From a bacterium (GTDB lineage Bacteria > UBA8248): a stretch of 64,000 nucleotides of DNA. The translations under genes were made by a program, and so were the position numbers. The notes under the pieces were generated by a model that was not told the origin of the DNA, made no database searches, and saw nothing but the letters and a program-made list of their open reading frames with translations. The first letter of the stretch is position 1. Each line of letters opens with the position of its first letter. Of this stretch, positions 6,890-19,794 are shown piece after piece. The stretch is from contig JAJEJD010000015.1 of NCBI GenBank assembly GCA_022828125.1, forward strand, positions 62,001-126,000. Reading direction: 5' to 3'.

Positions 6890-7035
6890 GCGCGCGCAAA
6901 GAGACGTTCTCATAAGGTTCAGGGGGCGCGGATCGGGTTGCGCCTTGCATCGAGGCATCGCCCGGTTAAAATACATGGCGCGTTTGTGGAGCGACCGGCA
7001 AGCCGGCAGCGATTCAGGAAAGGGGGCCGACAAAA

Positions 7036-7536
7036 ATGGTTTCCGATCAGACGAGAAACGACGTTTGGCAAGAGCTTCTGGACGTCACGAGACTCGTTCG
7101 CTACTACGGGGCGCTTTCCGACCGCCATCGCCGCAACCATACCGCCGTTCGGTTTCTCCTCCTGGCCGCGGCGGCCGGCGGAATCGCCGCGCTGCTCGAT
7201 TTGCTTCCGCAGATCGTGCAACTCGTCGCAGGAGGACTCATCGCTCTCGTCGTCGCCTGGGATTTCGTGTCCGACTACGCCAAAAAGGCCGCCGTTCTGC
7301 ATACGATCGACATCGAATGCGGCCTGCTGGAAATCGAGTGGCGCGAATTGTGGAACGAGGCCAACGACCCCGAGGCGGGCGACGCGGATGTTCGAGAGAA
7401 GAACCGGCGGCTCGCCGAGAGAATCTCATACGTGACCGCAAGGGCGGGAGACGCCAACATCCCGGAGAATCGGAAACTGAACGAAGAATGCGCGAAAACG
7501 GCATACAGGGTCGTGGCCGATCAATATGCCGCCTGA
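7036..7536 (+). CDS. Two-helix membrane protein, SLATT-like
   Basis: 166 residues: an N-terminal helix (NDVWQELLDVTRLVRYYGAL), two adjacent hydrophobic helices at about 38-57 and 62-80, then a long cytoplasmic helical region rich in Glu and Arg. The layout (short cytoplasmic helix, TM hairpin, long helical tail) resembles SLATT-domain proteins, which are predicted pore-forming effectors in some nucleotide-signalled defence systems. The sequence match is by layout only, and no nucleotidyltransferase or sensor gene is nearby. Its stop overlaps the start of the proline-rich ORF at 7526. Confidence 0.55.
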   Translation: MVSDQTRNDVWQELLDVTRLVRYYGALSDRHRRNHTAVRFLLLAAAAGGIAALLDLLPQIVQLVAGGLIALVVAWDFVSDYAKKAAVLHTIDIECGLLEIEWRELWNEANDPEAGDADVREKNRRLAERISYVTARAGDANIPENRKLNEECAKTAYRVVADQYAA

Positions 7537-7657
7537 AACTCGCAATGGCGACTCCTCCATAATTGCCAGAGGCAAACCCCCAAGACCGGAGAACATACCT
7601 TTACCGAAACCACCGCCGAGACCACCCGCGCCACCGAAGAAGAAACCGGAAAACTAG
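7526..7657 (+). CDS. Proline-rich small protein, 43 residues
   Basis: The ATG lies inside the last codons of the preceding membrane-protein gene, so the two are probably coupled. After a short polar N-terminus the protein is almost only Pro, Lys, Arg and Glu (PPRPENIPLPKPPPRPPAPP). Such a tail is likely unstructured and could bind partners. The strong amino-acid bias in only one frame, plus the overlap, supports it as real, but there is no homology evidence. Confidence 0.45.
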   Translation: MPPETRNGDSSIIARGKPPRPENIPLPKPPPRPPAPPKKKPEN

Positions 7658-7740
7658 CCTCTGCTACGTTCCATCCGCGCCCGCATGGAGTTCATGCTTC
7701 TCAAGGGATACAATTCGGTTTCACCTTCGAGGGGTGTTTC

Positions 7741-8145
7741 ATGAAAAAGAGTATCTGCGCGGGCGTGGCGTTCATGTTCTTCGTATCCGGTTGCGCGGGA
7801 GTTGGACCGAACCCGGTGGCGCGCTACGCGCCTGCCGATGAAAAGCGCGCCTGCGCCTCGCTCAAGGCGGAGATCAAGGCCAACAGGAAGGAAATCGCCA
7901 AAAAGACGACCGAGCGAACGAACAAGGCGAACAAGAACCTCATCCTCGGCGCAGCGGGCGTGTTCCTCATCGCGCCGTGGTTCTACATGGACCTGAAGGG
8001 CAAGGAAGCGGTCGAGACCGAAGCCCTCGAGCGCCGAAACGCCGCGCTTCGCCGCATCGCCTTCGACAAGGGCTGCAACGCGCCGCTTCCGATCGTGACG
8101 CATCAGCGGAAGCCGAACCTAAGAACCGATGAGAAAGGGAGATAG
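7741..8145 (+). CDS. Small lipoprotein with one internal membrane segment
   Basis: 134 residues. The signal peptide ends in the lipobox VSGC (Cys at about residue 18). A Lys/Glu-rich helix follows (SLKAEIKANRKEIAKKTTERTNKANK), then a hydrophobic segment (LILGAAGVFLIAPWFYMDL) and a charged tail. Similar small lipoproteins with a coiled helix and a late TM segment are common and uncharacterised. It is a single gene on the plus strand with no obvious partner. Confidence 0.6.
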   Translation: MKKSICAGVAFMFFVSGCAGVGPNPVARYAPADEKRACASLKAEIKANRKEIAKKTTERTNKANKNLILGAAGVFLIAPWFYMDLKGKEAVETEALERRNAALRRIAFDKGCNAPLPIVTHQRKPNLRTDEKGR

Positions 8146-8172
8146 GCGCAATAGCGTTTCGAGGACAGACGC

Positions 8173-8339
8173 ATGTTCTGCATCCTCGCGGACTCCTGCG
8201 CCGGCCATCTCCTGCGCGAGTGGGGGTCGAGAAGTTCACGCGCGTCTACGCCGCGAAAGACGCCAAGGCCGCGATCCTCAAGGAGACGGAAAAACCCGAC
8301 CGGCGGTGGAAGGAGGTGTGGCTGGGCGGGGTAAGGTAG
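8173..8339 (+). pseudogene. Frameshifted small gene
   Basis: An ATG at 8173 opens MFCILADSCAGHLLREWG. The sensible continuation, GVEKFTRVYAAKDAKA and then RRWKEVWLGG to the stop at 8339, lies in another frame. The switch occurs at a run of five G (about 8220-8226); one extra G would join the parts into a ~55-residue protein. Either a recent frameshift or a sequencing error at a homopolymer. No family is recognised. Confidence 0.4.
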
Positions 8340-8377
8340 GAGAGTTACGACCGAGGAGGAAAGAATTGCGTATTTGC

Positions 8378-8410
8378 AAAAAGAAAAGCCCCCCGGGTTT
8401 CCCCGAGGGG
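8378..8410 (-). terminator. Rho-independent terminator
   Basis: On the minus strand CCCC-t-CGGG and its complement form an 8-bp stem with one mismatch and a four-base loop, followed by CTTTTCTTTTT. It ends the DUF4760 transcript after the 11-codon ORF at 8436-8471. Confidence 0.75.
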
Positions 8411-8435
8411 TGTAGTTTCATTCCAAGCTTGCTTC

Positions 8436-8471
8436 CTAGAAGCCGGGGTCCTCGTCGTGTGTGCGGAACAT
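8436..8471 (-). CDS. 11-codon ORF MFRTHDEDPGF
   Basis: The ATG has a textbook ribosome site (AAAGGAG, spacing 8). The ORF ends 25 bp before a strong terminator and follows the DUF4760 gene by about 40 bp. Nothing lies downstream on this strand that it could lead, so it is not an attenuator. It could be a peptide, or the ribosome site could be chance. The peptide matches no precursor family known to me. Confidence 0.35.
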   Translation of the reverse strand: MFRTHDEDPGF

Positions 8472-8512
8472 CGTTTGGTCTCCTTTCAGCGGCCGGATAG
8501 CTACAGACTTGC

Positions 8513-9058
8513 CTAACCGTTCAAATTATTCCATTTTCGACATAAACTTTCAAGCCCTATATAAAGCCTGCTCCCCCTTCGATTTCTCAGGTCGGCAATC
8601 CACGGCTCGAATACGTCATAATAGCGTAAAACATTCGTTTGATACAGTTCGCGAATGACGCCTTCATTGACAAAACCCTTATCCACCAACACCGCCAAAT
8701 CCTCAAGATAATTCAAGACATTCGTTATGTTTAATTCGAGCATGTCATCGTCTTTGATTCTCTCTTGTATAATTCTCAGCCTCTCCTCCCTCGGTTTGTC
8801 GGCTATGGGTTTTATTAGCCCGATGACGGCTTTTGGGGAGTCGAAAAAACTCGTGGTATTCCATTCGGAGGTGAGGGACATCGTGCGGGTCATTTGTTCG
8901 GATTCCACATTCGCATAAACGCTTTGAGCGATATAAAAAGCGCTGACGATTGCGGCTGCTGCGCCAACAGCTATGGCGATAAACGTCGCCAATTCCTTGT
9001 GGGCAGGCAAGAAGAAATACACGCCGACAATCACGCCGACGAAGATGATGGCAACCAC
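8513..9058 (-). CDS. DUF4760-type membrane protein
   Basis: 181 residues. Two hydrophobic helices (about 2-18 and 22-44) are followed by a cytoplasmic helical domain. The segment NITNVLNYLEDLAVLVDKGFVNEGVIRELY, then YYDVFEPWIADLRNRRG, matches the DUF4760 pattern of unknown function, often found as a lone gene in accessory DNA. It is followed by the 11-codon ORF and a terminator on the same strand. The GC content is visibly lower than that of the neighbours. Confidence 0.65.
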   Translation of the reverse strand: MVAIIFVGVIVGVYFFLPAHKELATFIAIAVGAAAAIVSAFYIAQSVYANVESEQMTRTMSLTSEWNTTSFFDSPKAVIGLIKPIADKPREERLRIIQERIKDDDMLELNITNVLNYLEDLAVLVDKGFVNEGVIRELYQTNVLRYYDVFEPWIADLRNRRGSRLYIGLESLCRKWNNLNG

Positions 9059-9089
9059 AGAGGGGCTACGAGACGGGAACCTTCAGCCC

Positions 9090-9115
9090 GTAGGGGTCGC
9101 TCGTGAGCGACCCTC
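9090..9115. repeat. REP-like palindrome
   Basis: GTAGGGGTCGCTCGTGAGCG followed by ACCCTC is an imperfect palindrome of the GTAGGG... class produced by REP-associated transposases. A related but different REP family surrounds the transposase at 35428-36030. Confidence 0.5.
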
Positions 9116-9137
9116 TCGGTAGGTGCAGTCTATTGAT

Positions 9138-9263
9138 CGTCATTCCGGCGCACGCCGGAATCCAGAACCGAGGAAAGGGACAACATCGCAGGTTGAACAT
9201 GAAAAAGGATAAAGCAAAAAACAAAGGCAAAAACCCTGGATTCCGGCATGCGCCGGAATGACG
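9138..9263. repeat. Inverted pair of ATTCCGGC...GCCGGAAT repeats
   Basis: A 28-base unit (CGTCATTCCGGCGC... ending TCCAG) at 9138-9165 is repeated in inverted orientation at 9236-9263, with about 70 bp of A-rich sequence between. Each unit is itself a palindrome. This dispersed repeat type is common in proteobacteria-like genomes. With 9090-9115 it fills the gap between the DUF4760 gene and the HTH gene; no gene is seen in 9059-9329. Confidence 0.65.
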
Positions 9264-9329
9264 GGCGCTCTCTCCTCCTCAGTCGGTCGCAACCCCTCCC
9301 TCCTTGGACGGGGTTGACCCCCCTCAGTC

Positions 9330-9725
9330 CTAATCGTTCTCCCGCATCCCGCCGAATTTCCATTCGAGATCGTGCGGGAAATCCTCCGTCATCTTCTCGA
9401 CGTAGGCGAGCACGTCCTCGCGGCGGAAGCGCGCGCTCTTGAAGGAGGGGTGGCCTTCGGGCTGCCTGGCGCCCGCGCGCGGGGGCGGGCGGCGCAGGTA
9501 GACGGGGCGGAGACAGGGCGCGTCGCTCGCGCAGTCCTCGGCGATGATGGCGTCGAGCGTTCGGTAACTCCGGTAGCCGAGCACCCTGGCGAGCATGGGC
9601 TTGGTGAGAAACGCCTCTTCCTCGAGAATGCGGCGCGGCGTTCTCGAATCGAGCGGGGCGTGTTTCGTTCTCCTCGCGCGCCTCTTGCGCCTGGTCGTCT
9701 CATCGCGGGGTTTTCCGGACGGCAT
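9330..9725 (-). CDS. Basic HTH-like DNA-binding protein
   Basis: 131 residues from the ATG at 9725, whose ATGA overlaps the stop of the upstream gene. The N-terminus is very basic (RRKRRARRTKHA). The middle, FLTKPMLARVLGYRSYRTLDAII, looks like a helix-turn-helix in which a helix is followed by G-Y-x-S. Near the end ARFRREDVLAYVEKM resembles the last helix of an excisionase/MerR-type domain. It may regulate a mobile element. The longer frame upstream of 9725 is not used. Confidence 0.5.
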   Translation of the reverse strand: MPSGKPRDETTRRKRRARRTKHAPLDSRTPRRILEEEAFLTKPMLARVLGYRSYRTLDAIIAEDCASDAPCLRPVYLRRPPPRAGARQPEGHPSFKSARFRREDVLAYVEKMTEDFPHDLEWKFGGMREND

Positions 9726-9970
9726 CAGGCGAGCGCCTCGGCGAGCGGGAGGAGGACCAGGTCGCGGCGGCGGGTTCTCTTCATCCGGACGAGGGAGTCG
9801 GCGCGCGCGCGGGCGGATGCCATGTTCGGGAAGATGAGGCTCACGCGCCTTTCGCGGAAGCGGTCGCGGTAGACGAGCAGTGCCGCCTCTTCGGGGAGGC
9901 CGAAGCCCTCGTCCACAAGGTCCGAGAGCGCGCGCTCGTGGGTTCCGATGAAGGAGACGGCATCGTTCAT
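9725..9970 (-). CDS. Small hypothetical protein, first gene of a pair with the HTH gene
   Basis: 81 residues, ATG at 9970. It contains a helix (TRERALSDLVDEGFG-like), then AALLVYRDRFRERRVSLIFPN and a basic segment MKRTRRRDLVLL. The stop overlaps the start of the HTH gene. No family recognised. The AT-rich repeat at 10158-10213 lies about 190 bp upstream of its start. Confidence 0.45.
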   Translation of the reverse strand: MNDAVSFIGTHERALSDLVDEGFGLPEEAALLVYRDRFRERRVSLIFPNMASARARADSLVRMKRTRRRDLVLLPLAEALA

Positions 9971-10157
9971 GACGACGCCCCTCCCGGGCGCAGATGCGGC
10001 GCGCTTCCGATGCGGCGTAATAAAAACCCGGATGACCCGCGCGGTCTCGAAGGTGCGTTGGTCTCGGAGGGGGGCGCCTCGCGGGCGGTTCGAGACGCCG
10101 GGTTCGGTGGGGAAGAAGGTGGGGTATTGCGGGACGGATCATCCGGGCAAGGCGAAT

Positions 10158-10213
10158 TTCCGAAAAATTCGATAAATTTCGATAAATTCACGGGGTTTTT
10201 CGATAAATTCATG
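10158..10213 (-). repeat. AT-rich repeat with TTTATCGA units, copy 1
   Basis: The minus strand carries GAATTTATCGA three times around a conserved AAACCCCGT. A near-identical copy lies at 43591-43646. Both stand 140-190 bp upstream of a minus-strand accessory gene, so they may be operators or promoter-proximal elements, or relics of the same inserted segment. Confidence 0.6.
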
Positions 10214-10271
10214 GAATTTCCTTTTTTTCTTCATAAGGTCAACAATATCAACTAGATATCCGATTCATCCA

Positions 10272-10303
10272 CCTGTGTGTGATATTCTTATTCACACATC
10301 AGG
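10272..10303. promoter_or_regulatory. Inverted repeat TGTGTGA-N9-TCACACA
   Basis: Perfect 7-bp arms with a 9-base AT-rich centre, in an AT-rich intergenic region downstream of the LysR gene and upstream of the 9970 gene. It could bind a dimeric regulator. The spacing is too wide for a CRP/FNR box. Confidence 0.35.
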
Positions 10304-10418
10304 CAACGGCAATATATCTATATATATTTATAATGTCAAGGAAAATATCCAAAAATATCTATTGCCGGGATGCGGTCGTGCAAGTCATTGACAAGAAAGG
10401 AGATACGAAGAGGTCGGG

Positions 10419-11303
10419 CTAGTCGAGGTCTCTGCCCAGAAGCTCGATGAAGCGCCTCACGCCGCCGTGGAGCGGCTTGTCGCGCCTGTGGATGAGGCCC
10501 AGCGGCCGGATGATGCGCTCGCCCTCGAAGGGCAGCACCGCCAGGGTGTTCATGGCTCGTTCATTATGAACGGCCGAACCGGGCAGAATGCTCACCCAGG
10601 TGTCGATGAAGAGCGCCTCCTTGATGCTCTCCACGTTGTCGAACTCCATCACGACGTCCACGCCGACGCCCGCCTTGCGCAAGACCCTGTCGATCGCGCT
10701 TCGGATGGCGAGATCGGCATCGAACGCCACGAACGGTTCGCCCGCGAGGTCGGGTAGTCTCACCGCATGGCGAAAGGCCAACTGATGCCCCGGATGCGAG
10801 ACGAAGAACATGGGTTCCTCCTTGAAGGACACGACCCGGAGCGCCTTGTCTCTCGGGGGGTAGGAGAGGATTCCGATGTCCGCCGTATCGTCCAGAACGG
10901 ATTGCACGACTTTCTCGGGGTGGAGGCATTCGAGCCGAACCCGCGCCTGAGGATACAGGGAGCGGAACCGCTGCATGTAGGCGCCCATCTGGTGAAGGCC
11001 CACCGAGTAGATGGCCGCAACGCGCACTTGTCCGTGCACCTCGCCGATGCCGTATGATATTTCCGTGCAGACCTGGTCGAATTCCCCCAGCATCTTTCGG
11101 CACGCCTCATAAAACCGGGCGCCTTCTTCGGTGATGCCGAAAGGCCGCTTGCTCCTGTCGAGCAACTCGACGCTCAAATCTCCCTCGAGCTGGCGAAGCG
11201 CCTGACTCGCCGCAGACTGGGTCACGCCGCTTTGAGCAGCTCCCTTGGAAAAACTCTTTTCCTGGATGATACGGCAATACAGCCTCAAGGATTCGATGTT
11301 CAT
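10419..11303 (-). CDS. LysR-family transcriptional regulator
   Basis: 294 residues. The N-terminal winged HTH (MNIESLRLYCRIIQEKSFSKGAA...QSAASQALRQLE) and the substrate-binding domain from about residue 92 onward are typical. Within it lies QVRVAAIYSVGLHQM and, further on, DIGILSYPPRDKALRVV. It is transcribed away from gltB across a 200-bp AT-rich gap. This arrangement recalls Bacillus GltC, the LysR activator of glutamate synthase. Regulation of gltBD here is inferred from the divergent arrangement only; the ligand is unknown. Confidence 0.85.
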   Translation of the reverse strand: MNIESLRLYCRIIQEKSFSKGAAQSGVTQSAASQALRQLEGDLSVELLDRSKRPFGITEEGARFYEACRKMLGEFDQVCTEISYGIGEVHGQVRVAAIYSVGLHQMGAYMQRFRSLYPQARVRLECLHPEKVVQSVLDDTADIGILSYPPRDKALRVVSFKEEPMFFVSHPGHQLAFRHAVRLPDLAGEPFVAFDADLAIRSAIDRVLRKAGVGVDVVMEFDNVESIKEALFIDTWVSILPGSAVHNERAMNTLAVLPFEGERIIRPLGLIHRRDKPLHGGVRRFIELLGRDLD

Positions 11304-11356
11304 GAGAAAAGGTTACAATATAAATAATCCTAATGCAATATATTAAATATTTTAGT

Positions 11357-11385
11357 TTGTCTTATTTTTCAGCGCGTGCTATACT
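11357..11385 (+). promoter_or_regulatory. Sigma-70-type promoter of gltBD
   Basis: TTGTCT and TATACT are separated by exactly 17 bases, about 120 bp upstream of the gltB start. Just upstream, AATATA...TATATT (11317-11344) forms a loose dyad within AT-rich DNA where a LysR box would be expected. Confidence 0.6.
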
Positions 11386-11507
11386 CGAAGTCCGTTTCAT
11401 GGAAATCATCATGCGATGTCCATAAGACGCTCTCAGGAGTTCCCCGTGAAATGGGCAAACGGGGAGTTTTCCTGGAACTTCACTCGGAAAGAAAGTTTGG
11501 TGAAACA

Positions 11508-16056
<4,549 letters not shown>

Positions 16057-16064
<8 letters not shown>

Positions 16065-17508
16065 GCCGACGGGTTTTGTGGAATTCGGAAGGGAAGCGCC
16101 CAAGACGAGGCCCGTGGAAGAGCGCGTCCACGACTGGGACGTCGTCTATCTCCCAACGCCGCACGAGACGCTTAAGCAACAAGGTGCGCGGTGTATGGAC
16201 TGCGGCATTCCCTTCTGCCATGAGGGATGTCCGCTGGGAAACCTGATCCCCGACTGGAACGATCTGGTCTACCGGGATTTGTGGAAAGATGCCATCGACC
16301 GGCTCCACGCGACGAACAATTTTCCCGAGTTCACGGGCTGGCTCTGTCCTGCTCCGTGCGAGGATTCCTGCGTACTGACAATCAACGACTCCCCGGTGAC
16401 GATCAAGGAGATCGAAAAATCTCTCATCGAGCACGCCTTCGAACAGGGCTGGGTGCAGCCGACAGCACCTGCGGTGCGCACCGGCAAGAAAGTCGCCGTC
16501 GTGGGTTCAGGGCCGGCGGGGCTGGCCGCGGCACAGCAACTCAACTGGGCGGGCCATCAAGTCACCGTGTTCGAGCGCGACGACAAACTCGGCGGACTCA
16601 TGCGCTACGGGATTCCGGACTTCAAGATGGACAAGACGTATATCGACCGCCGTACGCAGCAGATGGAAGAAGAGGGCGTGGCGTTCCGCGTGAACGCGAA
16701 CGTGGGCGTCGACCCCAAGGTCTCAGAACTCCAGGAAGAATTCGACGCCATCGTGCTCGCCGCCGGCGCCCTGCTCCACAGGGATTTGCAGATTCCGGGC
16801 CGCGAGATGGACGGCATTCACTTCGGCATGCGCTACCTCACCATGCAGAACCGGCGGCTTGCGGGAGAAGAGATACCGGATGAGGAATTTATTACCGCGA
16901 AGGACAAGCACGTGGTCGTTATCGGCGGCGGCGATACGGGTGCGGACTGCGTGGGCACCGCGCACAGGCAGGGGGCGAAATCTGTCCGGCAGTTCCAGTA
17001 CCACCCGCGTCCGCCGGACAAGCGGGATCCGCTGAACGACCCCTGGCCGAACTACGCGAACATCTTTCGCACCGCGCCCATGTATGAAGAAGGCGGGGAG
17101 CGCATCTTCCAGATTCAGACCCGCCGGTTCCTGGGCGAAAACGGCCGCGTCAAGAAAATCGACACCGTGAAGGTGAACGAATCCCACGACGAGGACGGGA
17201 GGGTCGTCTTCACGGAGATCCCCGGCACGGAAGAGGAAATCGATGCGGATCTCGTGCTCCTGGCGATCGGCTTCCAGGGACCAGACTGCCACCCGCTGCT
17301 CGATGAGCTGGCCCTCGAACGCACCGGTCGCGGCGCGGTGAGCCGCGATGACAAGTGGATGACGAGCGCGCCCGGCGTCTTCGTGGCGGGCGACATGATG
17401 CGGGGCGCCTCCCTGGTTGTCTGGGCAATAGCGGACGGCCGCTCCTGCGCGCGCGCCGTGGATGAATACCTGATGGGAGAATCCCAACTCCCCGCCCCCC
17501 TGGATTAG
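16057..17508 (+). CDS. gltD: Glutamate synthase small subunit
   Basis: 483 residues. The N-terminal domain binds two 4Fe-4S clusters with C46, C49, C54 and C58 ([13 protein letters not shown]) and CPAPCEDSC near residue 105. A FAD-binding [11 protein letters not shown] follows near 150, and an NADPH-binding [11 protein letters not shown] near 290. [19 protein letters not shown] closes the FAD site. It takes electrons from NADPH and passes them to GltB. The ATG overlaps the gltB stop, so the two subunits are made from one message. Confidence 0.96.
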
Positions 17509-17561
17509 GGGTGCTGACGGTATCCTCTTTGACTCCCATACATCAGACAGGCTCTTCACGA

Positions 17562-17598
17562 AACAAGCCCGGTAAAGCGCGCCTTTACCGGGCTTGTT
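17562..17598. terminator. Hairpin between convergent genes
   Basis: Perfect 16-bp arms (AACAAGCCCGGTAAAG and complement) around a 5-base loop stand between gltD and the convergent phosphoesterase gene. There is no long T-run on either side, so termination efficiency is uncertain, but the place suits a bidirectional terminator. Confidence 0.6.
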
Positions 17599-17647
17599 GA
17601 TGCAATCGATCTGTTGCTGCGAAACCGTCGTCTCAAAGCGAAACGCC

Positions 17648-18652
17648 CTAGTTCCCCAGCGCCTTGTTCTTGATGGGCCGTATATCGAAAACCTCAGGCT
17701 TGTTCGTGTCCACCATCACCTTCACGGCGTGCATCTGCTTGGCGCCGAAGACCTGAAGCGCTACGACGTTCGGCGCTTTTTCCGGGAAAGGGCGCGTGGC
17801 CTTGTATTTGTGGCTGTCGCCATAGATCAGCAGAACCGGCTTTTTGAACGCGGCGGCCGCTTTGATCAGCGCATCGCCGAACCTCTTGAATCCCGATGCG
17901 CCCGAGAACGCCTCTTTTTTCGCTCTGAAGAACCCCGTCGTGAACATGTCGGCGTGAATCGCGAGAACCAGCGCCTTGGCCTTGGCGGCGACGGCCCCCT
18001 CGAAGCCCGCGTTCAGCCAGGCGACGTTCGCCTCATCGCGCGCAAAGAACTCCGCGATGGCACGCCTGTCTCGCACCTGAAAATTATTGTTCGAACCCAC
18101 GACGTGCGCCGTGATGAAATGGACGCCCTCTTTCACGAAGCGCGTGTTCTCGGGATAACCGGTGAATTCCCTCATCATGTCGGATTGGCGTTCGAGCTTC
18201 ATGGGAGCCCTGCCGAGTGATTGCGGGCCGCGGGAGAAATAGTGCTTCCGCAAAAAGGCGAGCCTCTCGATGGGATCGAAGCGGCCTGCTGTCCAGCGGT
18301 GGCAATCCGTCCATTCGTTGTCGCCGGGCGTGTAGACGAGAGGGGCGTCGAAGGAATTCATGAAATCGAGTTGGTCGAGGAGCATCCTGTCCGAGCAGGG
18401 CGTGGAGCCCGATTTGGTGTCTCCGACATGGATCGTGAAAGCAGGCTTGAGCGCGTTGATTTGGCCGATCAGCGCCTTGAACGGCGGGTAGACCTTCGCG
18501 GGCTCCCCGTAAGGCATGTCGCCCAGGGCCACGAAGGTGAAGGGCTTATCCGCCGAGGCTGCGCCCGCCGTCAGCACGAACAGCGCGGTCGCGCCGAACA
18601 GTGCGCCCAAACATTTGCGCAAGAACGAAGCGGAATTACTCATCGGACCCAT
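17648..18652 (-). CDS. Secreted calcineurin-like phosphoesterase
   Basis: 334 residues from the ATG at 18652, which has AGGAGA eight bases upstream; the ATG at 18661 overlaps that site. The signal peptide ends near AGAASADK. Metal-binding motifs of the metallophosphatase fold follow in order: ALGDMPYG, HVGDTKSGS, GDNEW, LAIHADM and YGDSHKY. These normally hold a binuclear metal centre. The protein is likely periplasmic. Substrate unknown. It stands alone between gltD and metF. Confidence 0.8.
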   Translation of the reverse strand: MGPMSNSASFLRKCLGALFGATALFVLTAGAASADKPFTFVALGDMPYGEPAKVYPPFKALIGQINALKPAFTIHVGDTKSGSTPCSDRMLLDQLDFMNSFDAPLVYTPGDNEWTDCHRWTAGRFDPIERLAFLRKHYFSRGPQSLGRAPMKLERQSDMMREFTGYPENTRFVKEGVHFITAHVVGSNNNFQVRDRRAIAEFFARDEANVAWLNAGFEGAVAAKAKALVLAIHADMFTTGFFRAKKEAFSGASGFKRFGDALIKAAAAFKKPVLLIYGDSHKYKATRPFPEKAPNVVALQVFGAKQMHAVKVMVDTNKPEVFDIRPIKNKALGN

Positions 18653-18861
18653 CCCATCCATCTCCTAAGGATTGCAAGAAAAGATCGGCATCTCCCGATA
18701 CAAAAGGAGACGTCTGCCAATAACTGGAAAAACATCCATGCCGAAGCCCGCCAGAAGACGCAATATAGAAAAAATTTCCAGGAGAGATGTTACAAACAGG
18801 TGGCGATTCCATGATTTTTCGCTAAACCGAGGTTGGAAAAATAATGCACAGCGCCCGGAAC

Positions 18862-19749
18862 CTACCTGCGCCAGCCCATTCTGTCCGCGATTCGCAGGAT
18901 GATGTCCGAGCGGTTGAGGGCGTAGACGTGAAAATGGTTGACGCCCAGTTCCATCAACTCCCAAATCTGGAGCGCCGCCAGATCGGCCGAGCTTTCCTGA
19001 AAGGCCTCGGGGTCATTCTCGTAGGGCGCCAACGCATCGACGACGCTCTTGGGCACGCTCGCCCCGCATTTTTCCGCAAAACGCTGCACCTGGCCCAGGT
19101 CGCGCACGGGCAGGATGCCCGGCGACACGGGAACCGGGACGCCCCGAATCGCCGTCCGCTCCCTGAACCGCTCCCAGACGTGCGCCTCGAAGAAGAACTG
19201 CGAAATCGCGTAGCTGGCCCCTTCGTCGACCTTGCGGAGGAAGTGATCCATATCCGCATTCTTGTCGGGCGTTTCGGGGTGGCCCTCGGGGTAGCAGGCC
19301 ACGCCGATGGAGTGGAGCCAGTCGAAGTTACAGAGCCACCGCACGAGGTCGGCGGCGTAGCGGAACCCGCCGGCCACGGCCTCATCGCGCGTCATGCCTT
19401 CCGGGATGTCGCCACGCAGCGCCAGGATGTCGCACACCCGGTTATCCCCATAAACGTCCAGCAGGCGCTTGAGTTCCGTTTCGTTCGCGCCCACGCAGGT
19501 GAGGTGCGCCACGACGCGACGCGGATAGCGCCTCGCCAGCTCCAGCACCAACTCGAGCGTGCCCTCCTGCGTGGAGCCGCCCGCCCCGTAGGTCACCGAG
19601 ATGAAGGCGACGTCCATCGCGTCGTGAATCGCCTCCACCTCGCGCAGGGTGCGCTCTACCGCCTTGCGCCCCTTGGGCGGATAGAGCTCGATGGATATGC
19701 TCACTCCATCGGAGACGATGCCATCGATGACGGCGGACAACCCGTTCAT
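18862..19749 (-). CDS. metF: Methylenetetrahydrofolate reductase
   Basis: 295 residues, the usual length, with AAGGAGGAGG upstream of the ATG. It starts with the family strand SIELYPPKG, then DVAFISVTYGAGGST, and includes LTCVGANETELKRLL, ILALRGDIPEG and GVACYPEGHPE. These residues form the FAD and folate sites of the TIM barrel. It reduces 5,10-methylene-THF to 5-methyl-THF for methionine synthesis. A terminator separates it from the upstream peroxiredoxin gene, so it probably has its own promoter. Confidence 0.95.
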   Translation of the reverse strand: MNGLSAVIDGIVSDGVSISIELYPPKGRKAVERTLREVEAIHDAMDVAFISVTYGAGGSTQEGTLELVLELARRYPRRVVAHLTCVGANETELKRLLDVYGDNRVCDILALRGDIPEGMTRDEAVAGGFRYAADLVRWLCNFDWLHSIGVACYPEGHPETPDKNADMDHFLRKVDEGASYAISQFFFEAHVWERFRERTAIRGVPVPVSPGILPVRDLGQVQRFAEKCGASVPKSVVDALAPYENDPEAFQESSADLAALQIWELMELGVNHFHVYALNRSDIILRIADRMGWRR

Positions 19750-19794
19750 CCCTTCCCTCCTCCTTCAGGCGGACGCCGCCAGTATGCGAGGCGC

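Larger units (their letters stand above)
9971..10418. other. Gene-free interval with AT-rich regulatory-looking DNA
   Basis: After a GC-rich stretch without a credible gene (9971-10150) the composition switches to strongly AT-rich. It contains the repeat at 10158-10213, a 7-bp inverted repeat at 10272-10303 and a run of ATATATCTATATATATTTATA near 10312-10333. Nothing with a start, ribosome site and coding bias is seen. Confidence 0.5.

Noticed and set aside
9726-10142. N-terminal extension of the HTH protein frame to 10142
   Set aside because: The extension is Arg/Pro-rich antisense-like sequence overlapping the 9725-9970 gene. The ATG at 9725 is coupled to that gene's stop.
10272-10303. CRP/FNR box
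   Set aside because: Arms TGTGA/TCACA are separated by nine bases instead of six (CRP) and do not match the FNR core.
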